The notes: generated from the letters alone by a model not told the origin. 64,000 bases of DNA from Bathynomus jamesi (GCA_023014485.1 JAJOZX010000880.1:970001-1034000), one strand, 5' to 3'; positions 43,426 through 54,821 are shown, counted from the first letter of the stretch. Made by a program: numbers and translations.

Positions 43426-43773
43426 CCTGTGACAGAGACGGTAATAAGTAAATCCAACAACTTCGTGGAAACCCTTACAGTGAAAATAGAGAAACTAAAT
43501 GTGGCACTGATAGTCATCTATAGACCTTCAAACTCTCCAAATGAAAAATTTTCGGATGCCATTGATGATATCAGAACCCTAATAATGTCCGTAAACTCTC
43601 CATCCCCTAATATAATACTCTGCGGCGATTTTAATTTCCTATTTATAAAATACAAAAAGGTGGGTAGAAATATATTTATACAACAAGATAAAAGGGGCAC
43701 AAGAGAGAACCAGGAGCAAGCAAAAATGCTGATGGCTCTCACAAACGAGTTTATGCTGACACGGAAATTTTGA
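43426..43773 (+). pseudogene. Non-LTR endonuclease, second part
   Basis: It continues the interrupted domain: VTETVISKSNNFVETL, then LNVALIVIYRPSNSPNEKFS and NIILCGDFNFLF. The last is the conserved GDFN motif carrying catalytic Asp and Asn. After it the sequence departs from the family (KYKKVGRNIFIQQDKRG) and later SDH-type motifs are not visible, so the end of the domain has been lost or shifted. Confidence 0.8.
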
Positions 43774-44118
43774 AAAATATGCTCCGAAAGCACAGCCAAA
43801 AGGAAAGAGGAACTGGCTAGAGAGGCAAAAGAGAAGAATATTCCATAAACGAAAGAGAGTAGCGACGAAGTTAGTTAATTACAGAGACAACAATGCCACG
43901 AAAGTAATGCAAGAAAAACTGGAGAGTATCGATAGGGAAATAGAAACTCTGTAAAGGGCCATACAGAGAGGGAAGAGGAAAAGGCGGCAGAAGCAATAAA
44001 AAAATCCAAAATACTTCTATAGCTATGCGAAAAGGAAAACAAAAACGAGCGCCACTATCGGCCCTTAAGGAAAGGAAATAATAAACTAACAGACGAGCTA
44101 AAAGAAATATGTGAAACA

Positions 44119-45077
44119 TTGAGAGCCCAGGATGTATCGGTCTTCAGTACCCCAAAAAGTAACAAAGCGATACCTGACATAGATGCATTCTTCGAAGAGA
44201 AATTGCAAGGAGAATGTATAACAGACTTTGATTTTACCCCAAAAGATGTATCGAGAGCTATAGGACAAATGAAATCACATTCAGCTGCAGGTCCGGACAA
44301 ATGGAACGCATTATTAATTAAAACCTGTAAAAATGAAATAGCTACACCCTTATACTGGATATGGAAAAGATCCCTAGACACTGGGGAAATACCGAGCATC
44401 TTGAAAAGAACAAACATTGTCCCGATATATATAAAGGAGGGGATAGATCTCAAGCAAAACATTATAGACCAGTGTCATTGACGTCCGACCTCACCAAAAT
44501 ATTTGAAAGAATAGTCAGATTCAACGAAAATCAGCACGGATTCCGATCAGGAAGATCATGCCTATCACAACTTATAGAGCATTATAACAATATTCTAGAT
44601 GCACTTGAAGGCAATGAAAACTACGATGTCATATACACGGATTTTGCTAAAGCTTTCGACAAATGCGATCATGGTATAATAGCACATAAAATGAAACATA
44701 TGGGAATAACAGGCAAAGTGGGAAAATGGATCTACAACTTCCTCAGAGAACGACTACAGGTGGTCAAAATTCAAGGTGTATCATCATCAGAATCAGAAGT
44801 ACGCAGCTCAGTACCAGGTACAGTGCTAGCTCCACTCCTTTTCATTATCATGCTAACAGACATCGACAGTGGAGTAAACAGCAACAGTATAATAACATCC
44901 TTTGTGGGCGATACAAAGATCAGCAGAAAAATCAGCGATGCAAATGAAGTGGAGGCCTTGCAGAGGGACACGAACAAAATATACACATGGTCAGAAGACA
45001 AAAATATGACATTTAACACCGAGAAATTTCAGCTCTTGAGATATGGTAGAAATGAGGAACTTAAACAGACTGCATAA
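44119..45077 (+). pseudogene. Non-LTR reverse transcriptase, active site altered
   Basis: Two overlapping frames. The first (44119-44481) gives KDVSRAIGQMKSHSAAGPDK and LLIKTCKNEIATPL. The second (44361-45077) gives HYRPVSLTSDLTKIFERIVR, NENQHGFRSGRSCLSQLIEH, VIYTDFAKAFDKCDH (first catalytic Asp), SSVPGTVLAPLLFIIMLTD and SFVGDTKI. The last is the position of the FADDT box; the first Asp is now Gly, so catalysis should be lost. About 15 residues between FERIVR and NENQHGF also appear to be deleted. Confidence 0.85.
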
Positions 45078-45139
45078 TATGCAGTGCATATTATGCTCCA
45101 GATAGAGAGAAAATTCAGAGAAACACGAAAGCGGTCGAC

Positions 45140-45853
45140 TTGGGGGTAATAATGACCGATGATGCCAAATTCGAGACACAAAATCAGATAGCAATAAACA
45201 AAGCAAAAGGAGTCGCGGGACAGGTACTAAAAACGTTCAAAAGGAGGGACAAGACGGTAATGATTCCCCTGCTGAGAACACTGATCATACCAAAACTTGA
45301 ATATTGCTCAGTTTTGACGTTCCCATATAAAAAGGAAGAAATTAATAAACTAGAAGAAACGCAGACACATTTCACAGCCAAGATTGATGGCTGCAAAGAA
45401 CTCAACTACTGGGAAAGACTACGTAAACTAAATCTGTACTCCCTGGAAAGAAGAAGAGAGAGGTACACCATAATCTACATATGGAAAATAATCGAAAAAC
45501 TGGTACCAAACCTTAAACTAAACCCAATTACCATCCAAGCAACGCTGGAAAATAGGAAAGGCAGAATGTGTAGTGTTCCCAAATTAAAGGCCCAACAAGG
45601 GACCTCCTCAACACTGAAGGAAAATAGCTTGGTTGTCAGGGGGCCAAGACTTTTTAACCAGCTTCCAAAGAACCTCAGAAACGTTACAGGGGTCAAAGTT
45701 GAAGTCTTCAAGAGAAGACTAGATGCTCAGCTCAGGACGATACTAGATGAGCCGGGTGTACTTGGCTATGTGCGGTGGAGAGCGCAAGAGAGCAACTCGC
45801 TCCTCCACCAAGCCAGGACTAGAGGTGGGACCACCAACTTGACCTCCGTGTGA
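45140..45853 (+). pseudogene. Non-LTR ORF2 C-terminal region
   Basis: An open frame of 237 codons: KFETQNQIAINKAKGVAGQV, LLRTLIIPKLEYCSVLTFPY, NKLEETQTHFTAKIDGCKEL, NYWERLRKLNLYSLERRRER and LVVRGPRLFNQLPKNLRN. This is the standard post-RT tail of CR1/jockey-like ORF2 proteins found in many crustacean and insect elements. It ends at TGA 45851 with EPGVLGYVRWRAQESNSLLH shortly before. The break between RT and this part is near 45080. Confidence 0.85.
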
Positions 45854-45902
45854 AGAGAGACCGATGCACGGAACCCAAACGAGGTTAACGAGAAGGTTAT
45901 AT

Positions 45903-46111
45903 ATGTGTGTGTGTGTGTGTGTGTGGACTGTCACCAATCCATCTTCGTTCACACTCTTAATATGAAACTGACATGGTCAACTTTTCATATACTGTATAGG
46001 CGTGCCAGAGTGCCAGAGTGCCCATAGATAAAAACTTACCTTTTTGACCTTAACGGAAAATTTTGTTTTTTTAGTGGCTTCACATTACCTGTAGACAACA
46101 GGTTTGGTTTT

Positions 46112-46146
<35 letters not shown>

Positions 46147-46160
46147 ATATATATTAGAAA
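45903..46160. repeat. (GT)n and (CT)n microsatellites
   Basis: GT repeats lie at 45904-45924. After unassigned sequence, CT repeats lie at 46113-46142, leading into TATATATATATT. Confidence 0.85.
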
Positions 46161-46721
46161 TGGGTGCGTATGAAGAAAGGTTGAGTCATTTCTTGTTTCG
46201 ACAAAGGATATTTTATCACTAAAAATGTCGCCACAAAAGATAATTATTATTTTGGTCAGAAAAATAATTGAAATAATTTTAATTGGAAGAACATCACACA
46301 ATGTGTGTGTGTGTGTGTATATAGTAGCCTCCGGGTCACCAATTTATAGTGACCTAGAAAGTAGGCTTATTATAATTTATGAATTAAATTTAAACGAATA
46401 CTTAGGGTCACCCGCTCGGGCATCGCCCGAACAAACAATATTTAATAAGGAGAGAGAGAAATGTCTTTGTGGTTTTGTGTTTAATTAGAAAACTAAATGA
46501 ATTATTTGTTCACAGTTATTAACAATTATGTATACGGTAATTGTGCTTATTACAATGGCTGATTTAACAATGAGAAATGGTTTAGACAGGATAAGAGTTA
46601 AATGAATATAATAATGACAAGAAACGTGTCGCCCTTCTTATAATATAAACATCTTACAGTATAATATATTTTTACTTTCTGACGCTTTCAACGACGGTTC
46701 ACCATCGACCCGCGTCGACCC

Positions 46722-46756
<35 letters not shown>

Positions 46757-46890
46757 AAGGCTGCATACGAGTCGTGGAGAATTTCATGAAGACATTATCT
46801 GTCTTTTGACGGATGTATATCAGTAAAATATTTCCCCCAAAAAGCACCAAACAACTCAACATTACATACATATATATACACATATATATA
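46161..46890. other. No gene seen; short microsatellites
   Basis: GT repeats (about 46300-46319) and TA repeats (46723-46748, 46868-46890) occur in unassigned DNA. A palindromic CACCCGCTCGGGCATCGCCCG word is at 46410. Confidence 0.45.
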
Positions 46891-47814
46891 TAAGCAAACA
46901 ACCACAAGGAAAAGGAAACACAAAGTCCGAGCGCTTTCGTGATATATTCACATTATCAAGGAAGAACAGAAAATAGACGGAGATTACAAAGTATTTGAGT
47001 TAAATAGACAAGCAAAAAATTCACAATTGGCACCTCAAATTAAAGGCCTTAAAGCCCTCTAAAGATTTTTTTCCCCAAATTGATGACATAATCTGTAGGC
47101 AGCTAAATAACTGAATAAAAAAATATATACTGTATAGATGAAATTAGACAAAAAAAAACCAATACAGAGAACAAAAATTATTATAATGGTTATTAACATT
47201 TAATTAAAACAGGCAATTAATAGGCAAGAATTTAATGAAAAACAAATAGATGACGTAGATAACAAATAGAAAACATAATCTGTAGGCTGATTAATTACTA
47301 TACAGATGAAATTAGACAAAACACCAGTACAGAAAACCTAAAAAAAAAAAAAAATAATTATTATAATGGTTATTAACACTAATATTTAATTGAAATAGGA
47401 AAAATTACAAGGCCCGAAATTAATGAAAACAAAGGGAAAGTTGCCATCGTCTTACAGAATTATTACAAAATTTCAACAAACAATCTGGAAAAAATAGTTA
47501 TCCCAACAGCAACCCACTTCAAATATCCAATAAACCACCCAGCAACCAAAGATTATACACGAAAGAAATATTACAATTAAACTAGACACATAAGAATGTT
47601 AACAGTTCTTACAATAATATTTATTTATTTAACCAGGGCAAACCATTAAGAGGCAAAAAATGCAATTAAGAAAACAGTAGGCCCATCGCCAACTTACTGA
47701 CAATATACGAATCTAATTTGTACAACCCAGGGCTAATATTAAAGACCAAATCCGCATTATTCTTGATCACACTTGATTCCAATATATTTCTGCTAACAAT
47801 AGATTTACTAAACC

Positions 47815-48258
47815 TTAATTTAGAAGCATTTTTCCAATCAATGGGATGATTACTGTAGAATCTCTTACGTGAATGAAAATGGCGTTAGATTCCTGACCAC
47901 TTCTTATACTGTATTGATGCTGTTTAATACGTAACTCAAGAGTCTTACCAGTTTGGCCAATGTAAAATTTATTACATATTGTGCAAGGGATTTTATATAC
48001 ACACCCATGTTCACTTAAAGGGGAGTTCTTAATCAATGAATTCTTAATGACATCCAAATTTTTGAACGCAATATTTACGTTAAAAGTCCTCAGCAGGTTC
48101 GGGAGCTCTAGGAAATTTTCTCTGAATGGTAACGCTAAAACATTTTTTGTGTTATAAGGAATCTTATCCTTTACTTCGTAGAAGGTTTTCTTTGCCATTT
48201 TTAAGGACTTATCTATGCAGTTCTTTGCTTTTGATTTAAAATACCCAAAGAACTGCAT
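47815..48258 (-). pseudogene. Penelope-like GIY-YIG endonuclease, left arm
   Basis: A 147-codon frame on the minus strand: CIDKSLKMAKKTFYEVKDKI, NLLRTFNVNIAFKNLDVIKN, then CVYKIPCTICNKFYIGQTGK with the YKI...YIG core, LELRIKQHQYSIRSGQ and NAIFIHVRDS. The endonuclease nicks DNA for element insertion. The frame is lost after HVRDS by a small insertion relative to the right arm, so the C-terminal DWKNA segment is out of frame. The reverse transcriptase is not included. Confidence 0.9.
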
Positions 48259-48339
48259 AGATAAGTCCTTAAAAATTGCAAAGAAAACCTTCTACGAAGT
48301 AAAGGAAAGATTCCTTATAACACAAAAAATGTTTTAGTG

Positions 48340-48799
48340 TTACCATTCAGAGAAAATTTCCTAGAGCTCCCGAACCTGCTGAGGACTTTAACGTAAATAT
48401 TGCGTTCAAAAATTTGGATGTCATTAAGAATTCATTGATTAAGAACTCCCCTTTAAGTGAACATGGGTGTGTATATAAAATCCCTTGCACAATATGTATA
48501 AATTTTACATTGGCCAAACTGGTAAGACTCTTGAGTTACGTATTAAACAGCATCAATACAGTATAAGAAGTGGTCAGGAATCTAACGCCATTTTCATTCA
48601 CGTAAGAGATTCTAATCATCCCATTGATTGGAAAAATGCTTCTAAATTAAGGTTTAGTAAATCTATTGTTAGCAGAAATATATTGGAATCAAGTGTGATC
48701 AAGAATAATGCGGATTTGGTCTTTAATATTAGCCCTGGGTTGTACAAATTAGATTCGTATATTGTCAGTAAGTTGGCGATGGGCCTACTGTTTTCTTAA
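48340..48799 (+). pseudogene. Penelope-like GIY-YIG endonuclease, right arm
   Basis: It is the same domain on the plus strand. The main frame begins near 48485 and gives FYIGQTGKTLELRIKQHQYS, NAIFIHVRDSNHPIDWKNAS, LRFSKSIVSRNILESSVIKN, NISPGLYKLDSYIVSK and a stop at 48797. A one-base loss in AATATGTATAAATTTTAC breaks the CTICNKF segment relative to the left arm. Each arm is therefore damaged at a different place, showing that they mutated separately after duplication. Confidence 0.9.
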
Positions 48800-49609
48800 T
48801 TGCATTTTTTGCCTCTTAATGGTTTGCCCTGGTTAAATAAATAAATATTATTGTAAGAACTGTTAACATTCTTATGTGTCTAGTTTAATTGTAATATTTC
48901 TTTCGTGTATAATCTTTGGTTGCTGGGTGGTTTATTGGATATTTGAAGTGGGTTGCTGTTGGATAACTATTTTTTCCAGATTGTTTGTTGAAATTTTGTA
49001 ATAATTCTGTAAGACGATGGCAACTTTCCCTTTGTTTTCATTAATTTCGGGCCTTGTAATTTTTCCTATTTCAATTAAATATTAGTGTTAATAACCATTA
49101 TAATAATAATTTTTTTTTTTTTTTAGGTTTTCTGTACTGGTGTTTTGTCTAATTTCATCTGTATAGTAATTAATCAGCCTACAGATTATGTTTTCTATTT
49201 GTTATCTACGTCATCTATTTGTTTTTCATTAAATTCTTGCCTATTAATTGCCTGTTTTAATTAAATGTTAATAACCATTATAATAATTTTTGTTCTCTGT
49301 ATTGGTTTTCTTTTTGTCTAATTTCATCTATACAGTATATATTTTTTTATTCAGTTATTTAGCTGCCTACAGATTATGTCATCAATTTGGGGAAAAAAAT
49401 CTTTACAGGGCTTTAAGGCCTTTAATTTGAGGTGCCAATTGTGAATTTTTTGCTTGTCTATTTAACTCAAATACTTTGTAATCTCCGTCTATTTTCTGTT
49501 CTTCCTTGATAATGTGAATATATCACGAAAGCGCTCGGACTTTGTGTTTCCTTTTCCTTGTGGTTGTTTGCTTATTAATAAGGTCACGTGTTATTTTGTG
49601 ATTCTAGTG

Positions 49610-49613
<4 letters not shown>

Positions 49614-49652
<39 letters not shown>

Positions 49653-49660
49653 CTCGTATA
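49614..49660. repeat. (TA)n microsatellite
   Basis: TA repeats directly follow the right outer boundary region of the Penelope dimer. Confidence 0.9.
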
Positions 49661-49989
49661 TACACGCAGGAAGGAGAGGCCAAGGGCGAATCCCTGTAAA
49701 AACGCCCCCATCCCCCACAGAGGAAGAAGAGAACCAAAATCAAGGTCTAGGGTTTTCGAGATACCTGGACACTCTGTGTTTGAAAGATTGGAGGTCATAC
49801 ACAGGGGGAAAGATGGAGTGAGGAAGATTGTGCCAGAGTTGACCTGTTTAGTAGATGAAAGATTGAAAATACCGACTAACCCTTACGTTGTTGAGTTGGA
49901 CAGAAAAGGAATGAGAAAGTGTCGAAAGTCTGGTGGTGCTGCTTGCTCTCCTTAAAGGAGAAGGCACGCAGTTAGAGAGTTCAGAACGA
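49661..49989 (+). other. Unassigned; possibly upstream part of a second CR1-like 3' end
   Basis: This plus-strand segment (GGAAGGAGAGGCCAAGGGCG onward) precedes the non-LTR 3' end at 49990. It may belong to the same truncated insertion. No protein motif is clear. Confidence 0.35.
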
Positions 49990-50150
49990 CTCACAACGGT
50001 ACCAGATGAGCCGGGTGCACCTGGTTATGTGCGATGTAGATTGCGAGAGAGCAACTCGCTTCTCCACCAAGCCAGGCCTAGAAGCAGGGCCACCAGCTTG
50101 ACCTTCCTCTGAAGAGAGACCAACGCACGGAACTGCTACGAGGTTGCGTG
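49990..50150 (+). mobile_element. Second 3' end of the CR1-like family
   Basis: GATGAGCCGGGTGCACCTGG, AGAGAGCAACTCGCTTCTCC and GAAGAGAGACCAACGCACGG match 45746-45880 of the decayed CR1-like element, with scattered differences. This is a 5'-truncated copy of the same family, ending in TA repeats. Confidence 0.82.
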
Positions 50151-50154
50151 TAGT

Positions 50155-50159
50155 ATATA

Positions 50160-50210
<51 letters not shown>
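50155..50210. repeat. (TA)n microsatellite
   Basis: TA repeats follow the non-LTR 3' end. Confidence 0.95.
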
Positions 50211-50214
<4 letters not shown>

Positions 50215-50266
50215 GTGTGTAGGTAGAGCAAGCCCGAAGCAGTACGAGCGTGACTGTGATTGATAT

Positions 50267-50383
50267 TAGTGGTGCACCGATTAATCGGTATCGGCACCTG
50301 ACATGCCGATATTAGGAAAATACCTGGCATGGCCGATTAATCGGCATGCTAGGTGCCAATACCGATTAATCGGTGCACCACTA
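50267..50383. mobile_element. hAT MITE, 117 bp, with ATTGATAT duplication
   Basis: The ends TAGTGGTGCACCGATTAATC and GATTAATCGGTGCACCACTA form a long inverted repeat. Perfect 8-bp duplications ATTGATAT flank it (50259-50266, 50384-50391). The centre repeats CCGATTAATCGG and TGCCGAT words. It is non-coding. Confidence 0.95.
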
Positions 50384-50391
50384 ATTGATAT

Positions 50392-50739
50392 ACGAGTAAA
50401 TCTGTACTGCTTTAGGGAGGAAACACACACTTGCCATACATCTTCCTCCTGAAGAATCATGCACCAGGACCGATAATAACTAGGGGTGTTTGCAATATAA
50501 ACTAACGAAAATTGCAATAAAGTGAATTCAGACATGGATGTTCTTTGGATTAGACTAACACACACCACTGTCGCGAAAGCCACGTACGAAAGCCTCGTCA
50601 ATACTTTGATCCTCCCCTCTATTTGCTTGGCAATGCTGCTGCGATCTGCTCGTACCCTAAAATGGGCGTATGGGCGGAATGGTTCTCCTTGTACAAAGAT
50701 GTTTAACTCTTCATAGTTCCACTTAAACTTGGAATGCAT
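50392..50739 (-). CDS. Open frame, unrecognised
   Basis: A minus-strand frame starts MHSKFKWNYEELNIFVQGEP, continues RADRSSIAKQIEGRIKVLTR and runs on to the MITE. Its last residues come from the MITE, so the native end was probably displaced. There is a hydrophobic patch (LSYVAFATVVCVSLI). I recognise no family. It may be a decayed element or an exon of an unknown gene. Confidence 0.3.
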
Positions 50740-50996
50740 CGATGGACTACTTTGTGGGTGTGTATAACCATAAAGTAAAGTCAGAATTATCCAATGATTA
50801 CATATAATATATATACTGTAGGCCTTAATTGGCTTTATGTTTTATTCTTAAAAAATTGTTCTTTGAAGGGAAATGAATAAATAAAGATTTGAGAAAATGT
50901 TTTCGATATTCATTTGTTAAAATTTCAGTTTATTTCAGTTTATTTGAAAATATTTACGGATTTTATGTAGATGAGTAGAATTTAATTATTAAATAC

Positions 50997-51080
50997 AGAT
51001 GGTGTGTACAGTGGTAAACTGTCGCAGATGGTGTATACAGTGGTAAATTGTCACAGATGGTGTAAACAGTGGTAAACTGT
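50997..51080. repeat. Three-unit 28-bp tandem repeat
   Basis: CAGATGGTGTGTACAGTGGT plus AAACTGTC is repeated three times with small changes (GTGTATAC, GTGTAAAC). Confidence 0.85.
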
Positions 51081-51705
51081 GTTTATGAATCGTTCACGTT
51101 TTACAACGTCTAAAAATTGTTTTAAATTCGTCGGGTTTAAACTAGGCCAAACTTCCGAACCGGATTTATATTTTAACCAAATTTCATATCATGAAACGCG
51201 AAACAAAAGTTGAAAGACGTCACGAGTAACTAGTTTTTATTGGCATTCAGCCATCGGTGGACGTTAGAAAAGATTTGGCATCATTTAACGCAACCGTGAT
51301 TCACTCTTTCAATTTTGGTTAAGTTTTGAACAGTAAATACTAATAAATACCGATAATAATAATAATAATAATAATAGTAATAATAATAGTAATAATAATA
51401 ATATTAATAATAATAAGTTTTGAGAAAACATTTAAATATTATCATTAATATAAATTAGGACCAAATTCCTTTCATGATTTGAACAATTTCCTTTCTAAAG
51501 TTACGCGCAGAAAAATCTTGTTTACGACAACCAAAAACCTGGGTAACGATTTGTTAGCGATTCCGAATGTTTAATCCAACCATGGTTGGCTTAAACGTCT
51601 GAATTGGTTGGCAAACGGAAAACCATCCGTTTGGTTTTCGTAACCGAGTAATTTTTCCTCTTTTCTCTCTTTATTTAGATAACAATTAATTATAATTATT
51701 CCAAA
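51081..51705 (+). other. Upstream region of the host gene; (AAT)n array
   Basis: This contains an interrupted (AAT)n array at 51351-51416. The last 60 bases before the start codon (CCTCTTTTCTCTCTTTATTT) are pyrimidine-rich. No clear TATA box was recognised; the transcription start is unknown. Confidence 0.5.
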
Positions 51706-51805
51706 ATGATGGTCTTTTTATACCTTTTGTGTGTCGGGATTTTATCCCAAATAGCTTCCTCCTACTGGAAGGAGGAGGAACCCATATGGGAGGGGGACTG
51801 GAAGA
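51706..51805 (+). CDS. Host gene exon 1: signal peptide
   Basis: The frame MMVFLYLLCVGILSQIASSY is a typical cleavable signal peptide, followed by acidic WKEEEPIWEGDWK. The exon ends with one base of a codon before a strong donor, GTAAGTAT, at 51806. The stretch after the signal sequence is short, so it only delivers the downstream modules to the secretory pathway. The second Met is also a possible start. The next exon joins in phase to give Asn-Cys-Gly at the junction. A signal peptide with a perfect donor and matching phase is good evidence for a real gene, although the family is not recognised. Confidence 0.7.
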
Positions 51806-52201
51806 GTAAGTATATTACGAAGTTAATGTCTTTTATAATCCTTAAACTAAAGATAATTTCTAAACAGTTAAAACGTGATCATTTACGCGAGAATGCGTTA
51901 GTCTTTTTAGGTGATTATCTTCGATTGATTTGGTTACATTAACGTGTTCACTCATATCTATTCATATTTATTGAACTTGTACTACGCGAAACCACTCAGC
52001 CACAAAATATTCCCAGAGTCCCGGGACCGAAATCCCCCGGATTTCTAGATAAAATTCTTAGGCAAAATTTCCTACTTGGTCGAATTGGTGGGTTCAACAC
52101 CGGTGGGTTCAACATCGGCGAGTAGAAGGTTCTACGTTTTCGCTCAGAAATAAGTGATTGGTTGAAGAGGCTCGTTTGACGATAACCCAAAACAGATATT
52201 A

Positions 52202-53160
52202 AGCACACCGGACAAAAAATTAGTCACCCCTCTCAGAATGTACCTAATAACGTGTGACGGCGCCTCTGGCCTTGATAACCGCACGAATCCGGCGAGGCAG
52301 AGACTCTACGAGGTTGTGCATGTACTGAACATCGATTTGCTGCCACTCATTCATCAGCCGGTCCCGAAGTTCCGCCAGAGTCCGTGGGTGTCTATTCCTG
52401 CGCTTCACTTTCTGTTTCCAGCCTGAACAACACCTTCAACGCATTCAGGATTAAAGGCTTCATTGGACCTGCGATGTACTCGTCGCCTCCCATCATTGGA
52501 GAACAAACAAAAACGGGACTCATCGGACCAAATTACACGTTTCCAATCTGCTGCAGTCCAGTTTTTGTGCCTCTGAGCCCATTATAACGTGCCAATTTGT
52601 GACTTGCTGTTAACAGCGGCTTCCGTGGTACCCTGCTCCAGATGTCCATCGCATGCAGTTCTCGTCGCAATGTCCGTTCGGAAATTGGTCGCTGGAGAAC
52701 CTCATTGGTTTCTTGGAGCAATTGTTCTCTGGTTTGAAAACGATTTGCAGTACTAGACGAGAAACATGGCGGCGGCCCCTATTGTCGAGAATTGTTTTCC
52801 GGCCACAGTTACGCCGTCGGTTGTCAGTTGATTGCGAACTACACCACTCTTTGTAAACTCGCTGGACAGTACGCGTTGACACACCAACAAATTGGGCTAC
52901 TTCAGACATTTTGTGTCCGTGGGCTCTGCCAAACACGATGGCTCCTTTTTGCCACTGAGTAACGTCTGCCTCACGACCCATTTTGCAGACTATATCCAAC
53001 ACACACTTTGTTCTTCACCAACTCACGAAACAGATCTGATCCTGTGTGCTACGTCACCGCTACTTGTCACTTACCAATGCTACATCAGCGCCCTCTGTGT
53101 GACCTTGAACTTCCTACTATCGGTGCTATTAGGGGTGACTAATTTTTTGTCCGGTGTGCA
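52202..53160 (-). mobile_element. Tc1-like element, internally deleted
   Basis: The ends AGCACACCGGACAAAAAATT and GGTGACTAATTTTTTGTCCG (continuing GTGTGCA) are inverted and flanked by TA at 52200-52201 and 53161-53162. It is about 959 bp. The transposase is on the minus strand. Confidence 0.9.
52250..53002 (-). pseudogene. Tc1-like transposase, catalytic centre deleted
   Basis: The N-terminal helix-turn-helix is readable: DVTQWQKGAIVFGRAHGHKM, EVAQFVGVSTRTVQRVYKEW. After frame changes come RPISERTLRRELHAMDIWSR and VIWSDESRFCLFSNDGRRRV, which holds the first catalytic Asp. The sequence then jumps to the C-terminal RLMNEWQQIDVQYMHNLVES. The middle, with the second Asp and the last Glu/Asp, is missing. 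It cannot transpose on its own but keeps both terminal repeats. Confidence 0.85.
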
Positions 53161-53510
53161 TAAGTATATAGATTCCTTTATCCTTTAAGAGGCTCCCCAA
53201 ATGGACCAAGTACTCGAGGGACTCGCATTCTGATCATTCAAAAAGTTATAGGCCTAATCAGAACGATGACCTTAAATGCGGTCTTTTGACTGCGAGTAAA
53301 CTCTCATTTCATCAACTTTAAGGATTCTCGTGTCCTTCTTCAGGATAATCTCATTGTTCTCCTCGTATCCATGAATCGATCTTCGCGATTCAAATGCCGA
53401 GATTTCACTAAATTTTCTCCTTTTTTTTCACTGAAGTAAATTTTGGGGTAAATTCTTCATTTTCAGTTGAAATGTTGCTCCCTTTTTTTCATTTGCAAAA
53501 TTAACAAAGA

Positions 53511-53723
53511 ATGAATGTGTTTCATGCACAGATCAAATGGGAACACATATCGTATTTGTTTATACTATGTACACATGTGTGTGTGTGTGTGGTTGTTAGC
53601 ATTGCTTTTTGGGGACCCCTCTTTATTGCGGGATCCACGGGCTGTAGCCGGCCGTGGTCAGAAGTAGACGAAGCTTCCACAATTGGCATCTCGCTCTTTT
53701 TTTAGGGGGAGGGGGAGTGCTGA

Positions 53724-53769
<46 letters not shown>

Positions 53770-53854
53770 TGTGTGTGTTGTGTAGTTAGATAAATAATAA
53801 CTGAAGTGAAATGATCATTTACATAAAAATTACTTGAATGACACCACACATACC

Positions 53855-53912
<58 letters not shown>
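53511..53912. repeat. (GT)n and (TA)n microsatellites
   Basis: GT repeats lie at about 53577-53591 and 53724-53782, and TA repeats at 53860-53912, up to the mariner end. Confidence 0.9.
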
Positions 53913-53915
<3 letters not shown>

Positions 53916-54818
53916 GGCGTCCCAAAAAAATGTATACACACTTTAAATAATTATAAAGGCAGTGTTTATTAAAATACATTTCATTTTCAAAATGTAATAG
54001 AATCTACAGACATTATTTAATTGTTTTGTCAACGCCTGTTTTCAAACTGACGTCCGTTCTGGTCCAGGCACTGCTGATAACGCGAAGCAATGGAATCGCA
54101 AACATCACGAAACATTTCGTTTGGTATTTGTGTGCATTCTCGTTCAATGGCTGCTCTCAATTCAGCGACTGTTGCAGGTTTTATAGCGTAGACTTTGTCT
54201 TTTAAGTATCCCCATAAAAAAAAGTCTAGTGGTGTGAGGTCTGGTGAACGCGGAGGGTATTCTACGAAACCCCTTCGTCCAATCCACATCCACATCGTGC
54301 CAAGTACCACTCGCAATACTCCACTCTTCGGTCCGGATCATCATCTTCATTAATAGCATGGACTAATCTTGGAATGTAACTTTTCCATTGACAGCGCTTC
54401 AAAATGCGTTGGACAGACGATTCTGAAATTCCTACCTCACGACTCGCTTGCCGCACAGATTTTCTTGGACTTTGGTGATACGTTTCCAGTACTCTTTCTT
54501 GCTTTGTGGGGCTTGTCGATGTCCGTGGTCTTCCGGAACGCTTCTTGTGGACATTCTGAACAGTTCCATCGGCTTCAAACTTATCTCTAATTCGAGTGAT
54601 GGTAAGTCGCGTTGGTGGATCTGTTTGAAACTCCCTCCTAAACTGTCTTTGCACTTCAACTGCGTTTTCACACTTCCAGTAGCATTTTAGAATGAATTTC
54701 CTTTGTTCAAAGCTTAGTCTGACTGCCATTATTAATTCTAATGGGTTTAACTTGGAAAGAAAGAAACATCAATTGAGCTATCAGCTGTTAAAGTGTGTAT
54801 ACATTTTTTTGGGACGCC

Positions 54819-54821
<3 letters not shown>
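53913..54821 (-). mobile_element. Mariner-like element, internally deleted, flanked by (TA)n
   Basis: The ends CAGGGCGTCCCAAAAAAATG and CATTTTTTTGGGACGCCCTG are perfect inverted repeats (extending through TATACACACTTTAA), with TA on both sides inside long TA arrays. It is about 909 bp. Confidence 0.94.
54029..54729 (-). pseudogene. Mariner transposase with catalytic-core deletion
   Basis: The N-terminal part (54729 inward) is open: [60 protein letters not shown], up to [12 protein letters not shown] deletion then removes the first two catalytic acids and joins to EYPPRSPDLTPLDFFLWGYL in another frame, ending QCLDQNGRQFENRR. Both DNA-binding motifs survive. The product would at most bind terminal repeats. 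Confidence 0.87.

Larger units (their letters stand above)
42490..45910 (+). mobile_element. CR1/jockey-like non-LTR retrotransposon, decayed
   Basis: Plus-strand order: endonuclease (42601-43770, split by an insert at about 42905-43425), reverse transcriptase (44119-45077), C-terminal region (45140-45853), then a 3' end that reaches a (GT)n tract at 45903. The same 3' end recurs at 49990-50150. The clade assignment is from RT motifs and is tentative. Confidence 0.8.
46891..49574. mobile_element. Penelope-like element, head-to-head inverted dimer
   Basis: Left arm 46891-48227 and right arm 48246-49574 are inverted copies, about 1.33 kb each, separated by 18 bases (CTTTTGATTTAAAATACC). Each arm holds a 5'-truncated Penelope-like end with the GIY-YIG endonuclease pointing outward from the centre, followed by the same 3' region. 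Differences are few: small indels near 47850/48612 and 47965/48500, and one extra TAA-type base. The outer ends read TAAGCAAACAACCACAAGG and its inverse. Confidence 0.95.

Noticed and set aside
43871..44462. Minus-strand hydrophobic frames opposite the CR1-like RT
   Set aside because: They are the antisense shadow of the plus-strand RT coding sequence.
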